DNA from: an uncultured Eubacteriales bacterium
Lineage (GTDB): Bacteria > Bacillota > Clostridia > Oscillospirales > CAG-272
Assembly: GCA_934434925.1 (NCBI GenBank)
Contig: CAKSAC010000003.1
Coordinates: forward strand, 86,468-150,467
Direction: 5' to 3'
DNA length: 64,000 bases
Shown: piece by piece, positions 34,632 through 43,912 of the stretch
Layout of the letters: every line of letters begins with the position of its first letter
Numbering within the stretch: the stretch's first letter is position 1
Notes under the pieces: generated by a model
What the model saw: only the letters and a program-made list of their open reading frames with translations
Told to the model about the DNA's origin: nothing
The model's database searches: none
Translations under genes and position numbers: made by a program

Positions 34632-37306
34632 ACTCTGATCCTCCCTGCCACACTGTACCGGTACGCGACCGAAACCAACCCGAACGGCCGCTGATACCCG
34701 TCGGAAAAGAAAAAGTACTGCTTTTCCGTCCAGTGTTTCTTTTTTTCATGAATACGCGCCATCCGGACAGCCCCGGAGGCAAAATCGGTTACCGAGAAGT
34801 CGTATTCTCCGTAATGGCTCATTCCTCCGTACAGCACGTCGCAATCTTCCCAGTCGTCTCTGTCCGTGCGTACCCGGACGCAAACCTTTTCCCCCGGCAT
34901 GTTTTTCAATTTGACGATACTGCACCCGCGCTCGGTATTTTTGGACAGATGCGGGAGGGAACAGTTTTCGCTTTTCGTGGCGCATCCCGAGAAATAAGCG
35001 CGCCCGTTAAAGGTGTACCACTCTCTGGGGATCCGGCCGTCGGGGCCGCGTTTGTCGGTATTGAAAAGCGCCAGCGCGCCGCTGTCCGTTCCGAAAAGCA
35101 AAAGACCGTCATATCCGCAAAAGACCGTCGCCGGATGAAAGACGCCGCCGTACTGTTCGCCGTCCGTATCCACAAGATACGGGACCCCGTCTCTGAGTAC
35201 ATACCATACTTCATTCTCTCCGGCTGTCGTACGGGTACTGTATACCTCTTCCCCGTCCGCATACCGCTCTTCTCCGAGTACCGCCGGCTCGGTTTCGATT
35301 TTTCCGACCCGGATTTTTTTCCCGATGAGTTCCGTCGGGCAAACAGAAAGATCATGATAGCGGTCGGTCTGTCCTTCATAGATTCCGATGTCGGTAAGAA
35401 AATACCAGGTATATTCGGCATGTCCGTTCCGCGTTTCGGTCGTTCGGCCGTCCGCCAGATAAATGCGGCCGTTCACCCCGATTCCGAGATATTCGCCGAA
35501 CCGGAAAAGCGTTGCGTCAGCAAGCGGCTCCGCGCAGAGCGGACAATCAACCGCGCCCGACCGATGGGAAAGCGAACGCTCATACGCCACACCGCGATAT
35601 TCGAGTGCCGTCAACCCTCTCCCGGACAAAAAAACCACCTCATCCCGGAACGAAGCGGCCCCTCCGCAACATCCGGCATCGCCAACGCCCTCGATCACCG
35701 GATAAATCCGGGTCAGAACAGCGGAAGGTCCGTCTTGCCCCTGATGGCAAAAGAGCGAGGCTTCCCCGGGATATTCCGCCGTGAAAACAAAGAGAAAGGC
35801 TCCGAGCGCCGTCATGGCCCGCACCTCGGACGCGCCGTTTCCGTCGGTAAAATAATTGAATTCGCCGAAATAGGCCGGCTCGATAACCCCCTGTCTTGTC
35901 GGCTGGCTGTAAAAGACCATCCCGGGCAGATCGGGGTTTCCGGTCAGAAAAATACGCCCGTCAAACCGGCAGATATGCCGGCACTTCACAATGGCATTCA
36001 CGGAACTGCCCTGATATTTCCGCCCGCTTTCCGCCAACCGGGAAGCGAAAACGTCCTTTCCGGACACGCGGATGCGCAAAAGCCTCCCGTAAATCAGCCT
36101 CTCGTTATCGGCTTCCAGGCGGACCCCCAGCACCTTCCCCGCGTAGTCGGTTTCCGCCATCCAGCGGATACTCCCGCCGGACGTATACAGCGTCTCGCCG
36201 TCCAGCGTGACCGAAAGCACCCTTTCCGCCTTTTCGTGCAGAGGCACCGAGATCAGGCACTTTTCATACCCGCTCAACGGATAGAGAACGCAGTTGTTGG
36301 GATTGCTGATGGGATAGATTCGTTCGGTTCCGGCAATCGACGTGTAATTCTCGGTACTGCCGCGATAGTGTACCGCTTGCAGCGCGGTATTGGAAAAGGC
36401 ATATTCGGCGACCTCGGCAAGGCTCATCGGCAGATAAAGGGTATGCAGCAGCACGCAGTCCGAAAAGCACTGCCCCGGAATACGCACCAGCCCTTCGGGA
36501 AGCACGACGGTTTCCAGTTCCTTCATACCGAAAAAGGCGCGCGCCTGCAAGTCGTTCACCCCGGCAGACACAATCAGCGTTTTGATGGTCGTATTATCGC
36601 GGAAAGCGTCGGTTTTCACCCCGCTCACCGCATAATCGCGTTTCCCGAGTTTTACCCGGCTCGGAATGATAACCATGCTGTCGTTCCCGTAAATACCGCT
36701 GACATAGCAAAGCCCGTCCAGCGTGATCTCATATTGCAGGCGGTCGGTTCCGCTCCCGAAAGCGCTCAGATCGAAAAGATTACGCTCTTCGTAATACTCT
36801 CTCGTCAAAAGATTTTTCTGTTCAAGCGGCGTGTCGTCAACATAGAGCGTCGGAACATAAGGATCGGCCTCGGCCGGAAAATACTCCGCGCCGTCCGCAA
36901 TCAGATACTGTTTCCCGTCAAGAAGAAGCAACCGGCGGTTCAGAGCGACCGCCTCACTGCGTTTTGCCGCCACGGTCGCTCCGTTTTTGCCCGTCAGCGC
37001 CGTAGGAGCTGTCTGCGTATCGAAATCTTCCCGCGCAAGCCGGTAAAGATTCTGTCCTGCATGCACCATGATTCCATCCCCCGTCGGAGAGGGATATATC
37101 CCGTACACCGGCCCCGCAAAGGTGCGAAGTCTTCTGAAACCTGGGATGGTTTCTGCTCCGGCCACCGTCGGGCTGCCGTAATCACGGTACATGTTTTCAA
37201 TATACGCAAAATGCCGGGGCGAAATCAGGGAAGCGTCTTCCGAAAAATCCGCGCCGCGGAACTCCGGATAGATCATATTGTAAACATAACTTTTCTTATT
37301 TCCCAT
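34628..37306 (-). CDS. large hub/stabilisation-like phage protein with leucine-rich-repeat insert
   Basis: The 892-residue protein is dominated by short beta-strand blocks (for example GPVYGIYPSPTGDGIMVHAG, and KCRHICRFDGRIFLTGNPDL, and LGAFLFVFTAEYPGEASLF) of the kind found in beta-propeller-like packaged-DNA stabilisation proteins (P22 gp10-like hub). Residues about 215-325 instead match BspA-type leucine-rich repeats: TTIKTLIVSAGVNDLQARAF, GMKELETVVLPEGLVRIPG and TLYLPMSLAEVAEYAFSNT. The gp10-like call rests on position after the connector, size and composition, not on a clear motif. The start overlaps closely with the end of the connector gene. Confidence 0.65.
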   Translation of the reverse strand: MGNKKSYVYNMIYPEFRGADFSEDASLISPRHFAYIENMYRDYGSPTVAGAETIPGFRRLRTFAGPVYGIYPSPTGDGIMVHAGQNLYRLAREDFDTQTAPTALTGKNGATVAAKRSEAVALNRRLLLLDGKQYLIADGAEYFPAEADPYVPTLYVDDTPLEQKNLLTREYYEERNLFDLSAFGSGTDRLQYEITLDGLCYVSGIYGNDSMVIIPSRVKLGKRDYAVSGVKTDAFRDNTTIKTLIVSAGVNDLQARAFFGMKELETVVLPEGLVRIPGQCFSDCVLLHTLYLPMSLAEVAEYAFSNTALQAVHYRGSTENYTSIAGTERIYPISNPNNCVLYPLSGYEKCLISVPLHEKAERVLSVTLDGETLYTSGGSIRWMAETDYAGKVLGVRLEADNERLIYGRLLRIRVSGKDVFASRLAESGRKYQGSSVNAIVKCRHICRFDGRIFLTGNPDLPGMVFYSQPTRQGVIEPAYFGEFNYFTDGNGASEVRAMTALGAFLFVFTAEYPGEASLFCHQGQDGPSAVLTRIYPVIEGVGDAGCCGGAASFRDEVVFLSGRGLTALEYRGVAYERSLSHRSGAVDCPLCAEPLADATLFRFGEYLGIGVNGRIYLADGRTTETRNGHAEYTWYFLTDIGIYEGQTDRYHDLSVCPTELIGKKIRVGKIETEPAVLGEERYADGEEVYSTRTTAGENEVWYVLRDGVPYLVDTDGEQYGGVFHPATVFCGYDGLLLFGTDSGALALFNTDKRGPDGRIPREWYTFNGRAYFSGCATKSENCSLPHLSKNTERGCSIVKLKNMPGEKVCVRVRTDRDDWEDCDVLYGGMSHYGEYDFSVTDFASGAVRMARIHEKKKHWTEKQYFFFSDGYQRPFGLVSVAYRYSVAGRIRV

Positions 37307-37307
37307 A

Positions 37308-38168
37308 TCAACCCCACCCGTCCGTTATTCTGTAAACGCCGCTACCGGACGGCGCTCTCGGGATTTTGGCCTCGCTCTCCCGCGCACGGGCAAAATAAAA
37401 TGCCGCATGTTCAGGGTCATCGTCCAGCCATACATACGCGGCGCAAAGGAAGGTCAGCATCTGCTCTTCTTCCGGCGTGACCGGGATTTTCCCGTCTTCG
37501 CCGATACGCAGCCTTTTCCGGTAGCGGACCGTCAGTTCCGTCGGATACCGGTTCGGCAAAGACAGGGCCGCCGCGTTCTCCGCCACATATTCGCCGTACA
37601 GCCGCCCGTCTCCCTCCCGGAAGGGGGTGCCGTTTTGGTCGGTCGGTGCCGCGACAAGGGCCAGAAAATCCCCGTCATACCGCGTAAGGTCATATCGCGT
37701 CGCGCCGAGAGGATCGGGAACTTCTTTCCCGTTTTCCATATAAGCGCAAAGACAAAGCAGAAGCGTCTCTCCGCCAAGCGGGCAGATTTTGATTTCTGCC
37801 CGTCCTGCTGTCTTTGCACAAAAGCGTATCTCGGCGGGAGCGTCCGGCGGCATAGCCGCATACTCCGCATTTTTCTCTTCCCCGGGAAAGGATACCCGCA
37901 CGTTTCCCCGCCCGTACAGGCGGAGAAAAAGCGAGCCGGCAAAGGGGAAAGCGTATCTTTTTTCTTTCCCGCATCGCTCGTTCCCGGTCAACAGGAAAAG
38001 CGGTTTCGGCGGGCAGTGATAGAGCACCGCCGTTCCGCAACGGGGGCGCATGGCCGCGATTTCGGAAAGTGCGCGTCCGGCCGCCTCGCGGAGAAGTTCC
38101 TCATTATCTTCCAGCGTGGAAGAAAACCCGAGATGTGTGACCGCGGCGGCCAGTTCCGTCAGCGTCAT
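37308..38168 (-). CDS. putative head-tail connector protein
   Basis: The 286-residue protein directly follows the major capsid gene and begins MTLTELAAAVTHLGFSS, a helical start often seen in phage head-completion proteins (gp6/gp4-like adaptors). A conserved-looking late segment is TPEEEQMLTFLCAAYVWLDDDPEHAAFYFARARE, a helical hairpin also found in adaptors. The ATG at 38168 was preferred over an in-frame GTG at 38177 because the GAGG site lies properly ahead of the ATG and overlaps the GTG. The connector role is inferred from position. Confidence 0.6.
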   Translation of the reverse strand: MTLTELAAAVTHLGFSSTLEDNEELLREAAGRALSEIAAMRPRCGTAVLYHCPPKPLFLLTGNERCGKEKRYAFPFAGSLFLRLYGRGNVRVSFPGEEKNAEYAAMPPDAPAEIRFCAKTAGRAEIKICPLGGETLLLCLCAYMENGKEVPDPLGATRYDLTRYDGDFLALVAAPTDQNGTPFREGDGRLYGEYVAENAAALSLPNRYPTELTVRYRKRLRIGEDGKIPVTPEEEQMLTFLCAAYVWLDDDPEHAAFYFARARESEAKIPRAPSGSGVYRITDGWG

Positions 38169-38178
38169 GCGCGCCACC

Positions 38179-39216
38179 TCAGGCGATCGCCGTCGCGCCG
38201 GTGACAGCCTGATCGCTGTCTACGGCCAGCAGAATATGCTTGTACGTGCCGAACCCGACGCCAAACCGGCAACGGCCGTTCCAGAGGTAATTCCCCGTAT
38301 GATGATCGACCCAGTTGGAAACCGTCAGCGGTACACGGTTGAAGAACATGTTGCCGCCGAGATTCCGGTTGGCCTCCGAGGACATGATCATCACCCGGTC
38401 ATCCTCTGCCTGCCAGTCGGGCATGACCACGATATTCCAGTTTCCGAATTGAAGGTTGATGTCGTTATACCCGTTCCCGGTCGCGCCTTCGCTTCCGCAG
38501 ACTTTCTTGACGAGCATTTCGGCAGCCGGGCGGTTGCCGGGCAGGATGATGGTATCGGCCGTATATCCCAGCACATCGCCGTTTTCATCTTTCATATTCC
38601 GCAAAACAGACGCAAGCGAACCGAGCGCGGTTTCAAATTCCGAAGTGCTGCCGAGGATCCCGCCGTAATAATAGTTGGACTGGGTTCCGTTCAGCGCGGC
38701 GTTTCCGTATTTATGCGCGTTCGAGAAGAGCGCCTTCCCGTCCGGCGTGGTGAGGTCCAGCGTAGCGCCGGCAAAGGTTCCGCTTGTTTCGGTTCCGTTC
38801 GCCAGTACATACTCGCAGATACGGTTCATCGTCTTGTAGTACGCACGCGTGAAGTTTTCGACGCGACGCTTGGCGTCGGCCGCCACGCCGTAGTTTGCGT
38901 CTTCCATCATCTGCGCCGTGATGGTGAACTCCTTCATGAACTGGATATGTTCAATGAATTTGCGGTAAGTCTCCTCCATCCCGTCGGCCGCCGCGGCGGC
39001 TCCTTCGGCGGCCGCCTGAAAGACCCCGAACTCATTCTGCCCGACGATTGTCTCCCCGAACCGGTTGGAGCGTTCCACATTGAAGAGCCAGTCGCAGATC
39101 CCGCCGCGTTTTGTCAGCAGGTCGGACTCATGCTCAATGATCATCTTGATCGGCGTTTCAAGTTTTCCGATGGCGGCATTATGGAGGCCGCCGCTCTCTG
39201 AATAAAGAATCGACAT
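38179..39216 (-). CDS. phage major capsid protein
   Basis: The 345-residue protein has the features of an HK97-fold coat protein of the N-terminally unprocessed type: LYSESGGLHNAAIGKLETP at the start, ETYRKFIEHIQFMKEFTI (spine helix region), DTIILPGNRPAAEMLVKKV, and a C terminus of beta strands (NIVVMPDWQAEDDRVMIMS, RVPLTVSNWVDHHTGN). It would form the icosahedral shell. It is preceded by a scaffold-like gene, has AAAAGGAG upstream and is probably driven by the nearby module element at 40112-40148. Family assignment rests on these patterns and position. Confidence 0.85.
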   Translation of the reverse strand: MSILYSESGGLHNAAIGKLETPIKMIIEHESDLLTKRGGICDWLFNVERSNRFGETIVGQNEFGVFQAAAEGAAAAADGMEETYRKFIEHIQFMKEFTITAQMMEDANYGVAADAKRRVENFTRAYYKTMNRICEYVLANGTETSGTFAGATLDLTTPDGKALFSNAHKYGNAALNGTQSNYYYGGILGSTSEFETALGSLASVLRNMKDENGDVLGYTADTIILPGNRPAAEMLVKKVCGSEGATGNGYNDINLQFGNWNIVVMPDWQAEDDRVMIMSSEANRNLGGNMFFNRVPLTVSNWVDHHTGNYLWNGRCRFGVGFGTYKHILLAVDSDQAVTGATAIA

Positions 39217-39232
39217 TTCTTTTTACTCCTTT

Positions 39233-39871
39233 TTATCTCTTTCTGTTTCCCGAAGCGCGCAGATAAAGCGCGCCGATCTCCCGGTCTGTGAGCGTGGGGA
39301 ACAACTCCCGGGCATTCGTCATTTCACCGGCGCTCATCCCGGCGTGTGCCGGAGCCGCGCCCCTGCCGAGCGAAGAGGAAAGATGCGCCCGGCTGTCCGG
39401 CATCGGAGCCAGCCCCAGCCGATCATAATGCGCGGCGGCATACGCCTCGGGAGCCGGAAGCCCGGCCTCCCGCAATTCGGCATACCGGGAAAGATTCCCG
39501 ATACCGAAAAGGTCGCGCGCCGCCCGCGCCTCCGGGAACGCCCGGCATATCTCCGAAAAATCTTCCTCGGCTCTTTGCCGGTATATTTCCTCCCGGCTCG
39601 TTCCGTCTTCCGGCTCCGCGTTTTCTCTTCTTCCGTCTTCCGGCTCCGCGTTTTCGTTTCTTTCGTCGGCGCGGGTGAAAACCGCTTCTTCCCCGTCAAT
39701 CCTCGCGGTTGTTTCTTCCCCGTTCGATTGGCGCACGCTTTCTTCTGCGCGTCCTTCGTCAAAAGCAACCGCGCTTTCGGTCGGTTCGCCCCACGTGCCG
39801 GCCTTTTCCGCGTTCCGGTCGTCGCTTTCTTCTTCCGCCCCCGTCAGGCCGGCCATGTTTGTTTCTTCCAT
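39233..39871 (-). CDS. putative capsid scaffolding protein
   Basis: The 212-residue protein is strongly acidic, with Glu/Asp/Ala-rich sequence and the repeat NAEPEDG twice, then a helical part (FSEICRAFPEARAARDLFG, followed by AELREAGLPAPEAYAAA) and a short Lys/Arg-ended C-terminal helix (FPTLTDREIGALYLRASG). Low complexity, charge and the place immediately before the major capsid gene fit a scaffolding protein that guides shell assembly and then leaves. The start at 39871 follows AAAGGAG. An in-frame upstream extension lies over the preceding small gene. Confidence 0.7.
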   Translation of the reverse strand: MEETNMAGLTGAEEESDDRNAEKAGTWGEPTESAVAFDEGRAEESVRQSNGEETTARIDGEEAVFTRADERNENAEPEDGRRENAEPEDGTSREEIYRQRAEEDFSEICRAFPEARAARDLFGIGNLSRYAELREAGLPAPEAYAAAHYDRLGLAPMPDSRAHLSSSLGRGAAPAHAGMSAGEMTNARELFPTLTDREIGALYLRASGNRKR

Positions 39872-39881
39872 TTTTTCTCCT

Positions 39882-40016
39882 TTACTTGCGGCAACGCAGG
39901 TCTTCGTTTCCCTTGGCAGTCGTTTTAACGGCGCGGGGATCTCCCGCGGCGGGTTTGCCCGGCGCGCTGATTTTCCCGATGCTGTTGGTGGCATACGGAT
40001 TCTTCTTGTTTTTCAT
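39882..40016 (-). CDS. 44-residue phage-module protein
   Basis: This short, basic reading frame (MKNKKNPYATNSIGKISAPG, then KPAAGDPRAVKTTAKGN) has a good RBS (AAAGGAG) and sits between the module element at 40112-40148 and the scaffold gene with a 10-bp gap. Small basic proteins at this place can be decoration or DNA-associated proteins, but nothing more can be said. Confidence 0.65.
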   Translation of the reverse strand: MKNKKNPYATNSIGKISAPGKPAAGDPRAVKTTAKGNEDLRCRK

Positions 40017-40111
40017 GCTTTCGCTCCTTTCTGCGTTTTGTTTTCCGGAAGGCGGCTCTCTGTTTGGCCGTCGGCCGCGAAAAGGTCGCATCCTGATCGC
40101 CTTCCGAAGAA

Positions 40112-40148
40112 AGTCTACCGCAAATTTCACTGAAAACGGGGCCTTTTT
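40112..40148 (-). promoter_or_regulatory. module regulatory element, copy 2 (before scaffold/capsid genes)
   Basis: Read on the minus strand it has an A/T tract, GCCCC, one base, TTTTCAGTGAAA, seven bases and TAGACT. The same elements at the same spacing occur in copy 1 at 44257-44293. TTTCAGTGAAA is a near-palindrome; TAGACT resembles a -10 box, while no -35 is seen at 17 bp. Confidence 0.65.
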
Positions 40149-40852
40149 TATTGTCCCGCGTCTTTTTCGAGGAACCCTTGGATCAACTGATTGATATATT
40201 CCTGATGCTCCCGCGAGATTTTTTCGCAATATTCCGCCACGCGTTCCGCCTCCTGCTTCGGCAGACCGATTGCGATACAATAGTCGTGTGCGTCCTGATA
40301 TCCGCGATTTTCTTTCAGGAGCCGCCGGATGATTTCATCCATTTTGAAGGCCGACTGGGCAAGTCGCGTTCCGCCCGCAAATTCCCGGAGCAACGCGTTT
40401 TTCTGCTCGGAATTTCTGGCGAACAGATCGGCGTACTGCCCGGCCGTCTTGTGACTGCCGACGGGGAGAGAAAGCATCGTGGCCGCCCCGTTGACCAGTT
40501 CTTCCCCGCGCTCTTTTTTCACATCGCGCAGATACGCGGCGTACCCGTCCGCCAGTTGCCCGTCATGCTCCGTGCGCTCTTTTTCGATCGTATCGACCTT
40601 TGTTTTCAACAGGTTTTTGCGTTCCTGTTCCAGATATGCGGCATATCCGTCTCCCGAAAGTCCGGTCGCCAGCAGGCGTTCGCCCTGTCTTTCCTCGGGG
40701 GCAGGCACAACTTCTCCGGCTGCCTGTTGTCGTTTTTTGTCCGCGCCGCTTCGCGCTTTTCCGCTCAACCACTCCCGATAGCTCTTTGCCCCGCTGAGAT
40801 CTGCAATCGATTGTAAATATTTCTTTGCATCACTGCTCACATGGTACTTCAT
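40148..40852 (-). CDS. phage-module protein with repeated DGYAAYL motif
   Basis: The 234-residue, mainly helical, charged protein lies between portal and capsid genes. It has DGYAAYL twice (about residues 68 and 99), each followed by a charged helix. The C-terminal half (RLLKENRGYQDAHDYCIAIG) is also helical. The RBS GGGAGG lies inside the portal gene, which it overlaps by 23 bp. A virion-internal or ejected protein would fit position and composition, but that is only inference. Confidence 0.7.
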   Translation of the reverse strand: MKYHVSSDAKKYLQSIADLSGAKSYREWLSGKARSGADKKRQQAAGEVVPAPEERQGERLLATGLSGDGYAAYLEQERKNLLKTKVDTIEKERTEHDGQLADGYAAYLRDVKKERGEELVNGAATMLSLPVGSHKTAGQYADLFARNSEQKNALLREFAGGTRLAQSAFKMDEIIRRLLKENRGYQDAHDYCIAIGLPKQEAERVAEYCEKISREHQEYINQLIQGFLEKDAGQ

Positions 40853-42551
40853 ACACTGTTTCCTCCCGTTGTTTCAGCACATCGGCAAAATACTCCACGT
40901 TTTCCCGCGCGTAGGGATAATGGGCTCTTTCCTGGTTCTGCCAGTATCGGAGCAATGTCATGGGATTGCCCGCGTCTCCCAGTGAACCCGAGCGCAGGTT
41001 TTCAAGATTTCTCTCCCAAAGGCTTTCGCGCTGTTGGAGAACACTGCCGTTCTTATCTGCCGAGAAAAGATAGCCGTCGTCATAGAGCCACCGGTCGCGT
41101 GTGCGGTCATACAGCAAAAAATCGTACCGGTCAAAGAGCGATTCGTGCAAGCGGCCGTACGCGTCGCGGTAGGCAATGCTCTTGGCCTCATCCGCGTAAG
41201 CCAGCGTGAACTCAAAGATCAGCCGGTCAATATCGGCATAGGCGGCTTCCTTCATGCGCCGCTTGGATTCCAGCCGCCCGGCCGCCTGTTCGACCTGGAG
41301 TTTTTTGGCGTATCCCGAAAGCGCGGAATGATCCGCGAGGCCGACATAGGAATCCGAAATTCCGACAATGCGCCGCGCCTGTTCGTACAGCCGGTCGGAC
41401 TGCGTCATTTCCTGCGAGACGTTCGGGGTCGTATCAATCACGCCGTACATCCCGGCATTTTCCCCGGGTTGCAGGCGAACGACCTGCCCGAAAACCGAGT
41501 TATCGGGCGAAAGGCGCGCGTCTTCCGGCATCACGGGCGTCACGGCCGAGCGCATCAGTTTGGCCTGAATACGCGATTCCAGTTTGTTGATCTGTTGCTG
41601 TTGCGGGCGGATCATCTCGCAGTCCGATTGTCCGATCCAGCTTCCTTCGCGGGAAATATTCTTACGTATCACCACCGGGAAATGGCGCGGCCGGTAATAT
41701 TCCACCCGGCAGATTCCGATTGCCTCTCCCTCCCCGCCGGGCAACGCAACTTCCTCGGATTCCGCCGCGCGGTATTCGGTTTCCGCCCCGCAGGCACACC
41801 CGCCCTTCGGCGCGCCGCAAACCGTGCAGACCGGTATCTTTCGCCCGTAGTAATCAGTAAGATCCGAAAGGACGCAATCGCCCGAAAAAACAAAACGCGA
41901 AATGCGCCCGTCCTCTTCCCGGTAAAAGCAGGTAATGACCGTAACCGTATCTTCCTCGGTAAATCCTCCGTCTGCCTCGGCACGCGCGTCTTCGGCCAAA
42001 GCGGCCGTTATGCCGAACCGGCGCGGCAATTCGCGCCGCGGCGTTGCCTGGCGCAAAAAGCAATATTCCATGTCCTCCACCTCGGGCATGTCGGGTTGCG
42101 GAATAAAATCGAGCGGGGAGAGACAATGCACACGGATTCCGCTCCGTCCGTCCGATGCCTCGGCGGCATCCCATTCCACCAGCCAGACCGACCCGCCGTA
42201 GATTGCCGTATACCGCTCGTCCATGTCGTTCAGCCGTTCAAAGGGCAATTCGTCGCGCGAGCGGTTGCACAAATGCTCCACCGTGGCGGCATTCCGTTCC
42301 CCCTGTTCTCCGAACCGACATGCGCTCACGCGCGGGGCGGGGATTTCGGCGGAAAGTTCGCCTTCGACGATTTCATAGGTGATATTCCGCACGGCCGTCG
42401 CCCGGACGGTCGAGCCGTCGATCTCGTCACTGCCGAGATACTGCTCCATGTGCCGCCGCAGTTTCTCTTCTTCCGATGCCCGGGCGGTGCGCGCCGCCTC
42501 ATACAGCGCCGAGAAATATGCCAGTCTTTCTTCTTTTTTGTTTGGTATCAT
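40830..42551 (-). CDS. phage portal protein
   Basis: The 573-residue protein follows the large terminase and has portal-like sequence: an early helical part (EERLAYFSALYEAARTARAS), NITYEIVEGELSAEIPAPRV, the block RHFPVVIRKNISREGSWIG, QQQQINKLESRIQAKLMRS, and a C-terminal stem/clip region. Portals form the dodecameric ring through which DNA is packaged. Around residues 230-245 lies VCTVCGAPKGGCACG, a CxxC...CxC cluster that looks like a zinc ribbon. The start overlaps the terminase stop (ATGA, 42548-42551). Confidence 0.82.
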   Translation of the reverse strand: MIPNKKEERLAYFSALYEAARTARASEEEKLRRHMEQYLGSDEIDGSTVRATAVRNITYEIVEGELSAEIPAPRVSACRFGEQGERNAATVEHLCNRSRDELPFERLNDMDERYTAIYGGSVWLVEWDAAEASDGRSGIRVHCLSPLDFIPQPDMPEVEDMEYCFLRQATPRRELPRRFGITAALAEDARAEADGGFTEEDTVTVITCFYREEDGRISRFVFSGDCVLSDLTDYYGRKIPVCTVCGAPKGGCACGAETEYRAAESEEVALPGGEGEAIGICRVEYYRPRHFPVVIRKNISREGSWIGQSDCEMIRPQQQQINKLESRIQAKLMRSAVTPVMPEDARLSPDNSVFGQVVRLQPGENAGMYGVIDTTPNVSQEMTQSDRLYEQARRIVGISDSYVGLADHSALSGYAKKLQVEQAAGRLESKRRMKEAAYADIDRLIFEFTLAYADEAKSIAYRDAYGRLHESLFDRYDFLLYDRTRDRWLYDDGYLFSADKNGSVLQQRESLWERNLENLRSGSLGDAGNPMTLLRYWQNQERAHYPYARENVEYFADVLKQREETVYEVPCEQ

Positions 42552-43912
42552 AATGGTTCTCCGTATTTCTTCATAAGATAGTGCCGCTCTTCTTCGGAAG
42601 CGGCATAGTAGTCCTGCCACATGTCGGGTGTCCATGGCCTTCTCTCGCCGAGGCGCATATCCGAAGGAGCCGGACGACAAAACGTTACGGCAAACCCCCG
42701 GAGCGCGTCGGGCGCATGCGTGATTTCGTGCGGTTCGGTATCTGCGTCATTCGGTTTTTCGGGATTGCAAAGGAGCATCGGCAGGCACCGGCAGAGTTCC
42801 ACGCAATTCTGGAATATCTGCAACCGCGGCACACCGTCCGGGGCCGGGGCCAACAACTCTTTGACCGCCGCCCATCCCGCCTCCCGGTCGTTGGACGATT
42901 TCTGGAAACGAACGCCGTTCTCGGCAAAAATCAGCGCACGGCTCCTTCCGCTCTCCTGCGCCCGGCTGAAAAGGTCAGGTGGTGCCAGTGTGGCGTGAAC
43001 GCACTCGTTCGGCGGCGTTTTTTCCCGGATTTTACGCGCCGCCTCGCTGATAATCAGGTCACTCTCGCATAATTCGCGGTATACATACGCCCGCCCGTCC
43101 GGGGAAACGGCGATCCAAAGGACCGCCAGCCGGTCAAGCCCGTAGTCGAGCGATCGGTAACGTCGCCATTCGGGCGGCAGGGGGAAGGGGGCGCAGGTAT
43201 GCCGTTCATAGGAAAATTCCGGGAAAAACTGACCGGAAAAGAGGTTCCAGTCTCCTTCCAGCAAGGCGCGCCTCTCATTTTCGGGCAATGCTTCCAACCG
43301 TCGCCGATAATCGGGGTCGGCCGCGCTCAAAAAACGGTTATCCGCAATTTTTGCAGGCAAAAAGACCCGTCGTACGCCATCCGCTCCGGTAAAAGGCGTA
43401 TCGGGCGGAGAGGGATCGATGAACCTTTCCTTCACCCACCCGTGCCCGACCCCGCCGGGGTTCGTAGAGGATTTGACCTGTTTCGGGTATCCGTTGGCCC
43501 CCCGGAGACGCGAAATCAGATACAGATACTGGAATTTCGTGAAATGGGTCAGTTCGTCGAACCGGATCACGTCATATTCGGCGGACTGATATTGGTACAC
43601 ATCGCTCTCCCCGGCGCAATAGCCGAAGTCAACCAGTGACCCGTTCGGGAATCTGCCGGTATGCTGTGTAGCGTTGTAGGCAAATATCTCCGTCGGGAAA
43701 AGCGACCGCGCCGAACGGATCAGCGAACGCTCCAGTTCCGGGAAGGTACGGCGCAGGACCAGTTGACGGCTCCCGGGATACCGGAGCGCGAACAGAAGCG
43801 CGTCCACCAATTGACCGTAAGATTTTCCGCCGCCGGCCGCGCCGCCGAAAAGCACTTCTGTTTCTTCCGCCCGCAAAAATGCCGCCTGCCGACGAGTGAT
43901 TTCAAGTTTCAT
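42548..43912 (-). CDS. terminase large subunit
   Basis: The 454-residue protein has the DNA-packaging ATPase: Walker A GGAAGGGKS (residues 23-31), a Walker-B-like VIRFDELTHF (about 118-127) and the coupling region SSTNPGGVGHGWVKERF. The second half has RNase-H-like nuclease features, with SLDYGLDRLAVLW (about residue 255) giving the first catalytic Asp. It cuts and pumps DNA into the procapsid through the portal. Length is typical for this class. It overlaps the small-subunit stop (ATGA, 43909-43912). All key residues seem to be present, which argues against decay. Confidence 0.93.
   Translation of the reverse strand: MKLEITRRQAAFLRAEETEVLFGGAAGGGKSYGQLVDALLFALRYPGSRQLVLRRTFPELERSLIRSARSLFPTEIFAYNATQHTGRFPNGSLVDFGYCAGESDVYQYQSAEYDVIRFDELTHFTKFQYLYLISRLRGANGYPKQVKSSTNPGGVGHGWVKERFIDPSPPDTPFTGADGVRRVFLPAKIADNRFLSAADPDYRRRLEALPENERRALLEGDWNLFSGQFFPEFSYERHTCAPFPLPPEWRRYRSLDYGLDRLAVLWIAVSPDGRAYVYRELCESDLIISEAARKIREKTPPNECVHATLAPPDLFSRAQESGRSRALIFAENGVRFQKSSNDREAGWAAVKELLAPAPDGVPRLQIFQNCVELCRCLPMLLCNPEKPNDADTEPHEITHAPDALRGFAVTFCRPAPSDMRLGERRPWTPDMWQDYYAASEEERHYLMKKYGEPL

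Noticed and set aside
34733..37480. A 915-codon open frame antisense to the phage hub-like gene
   Set aside because: It has no RBS or domain and crosses the border of two genes on the other strand; it is a shadow due to high GC.
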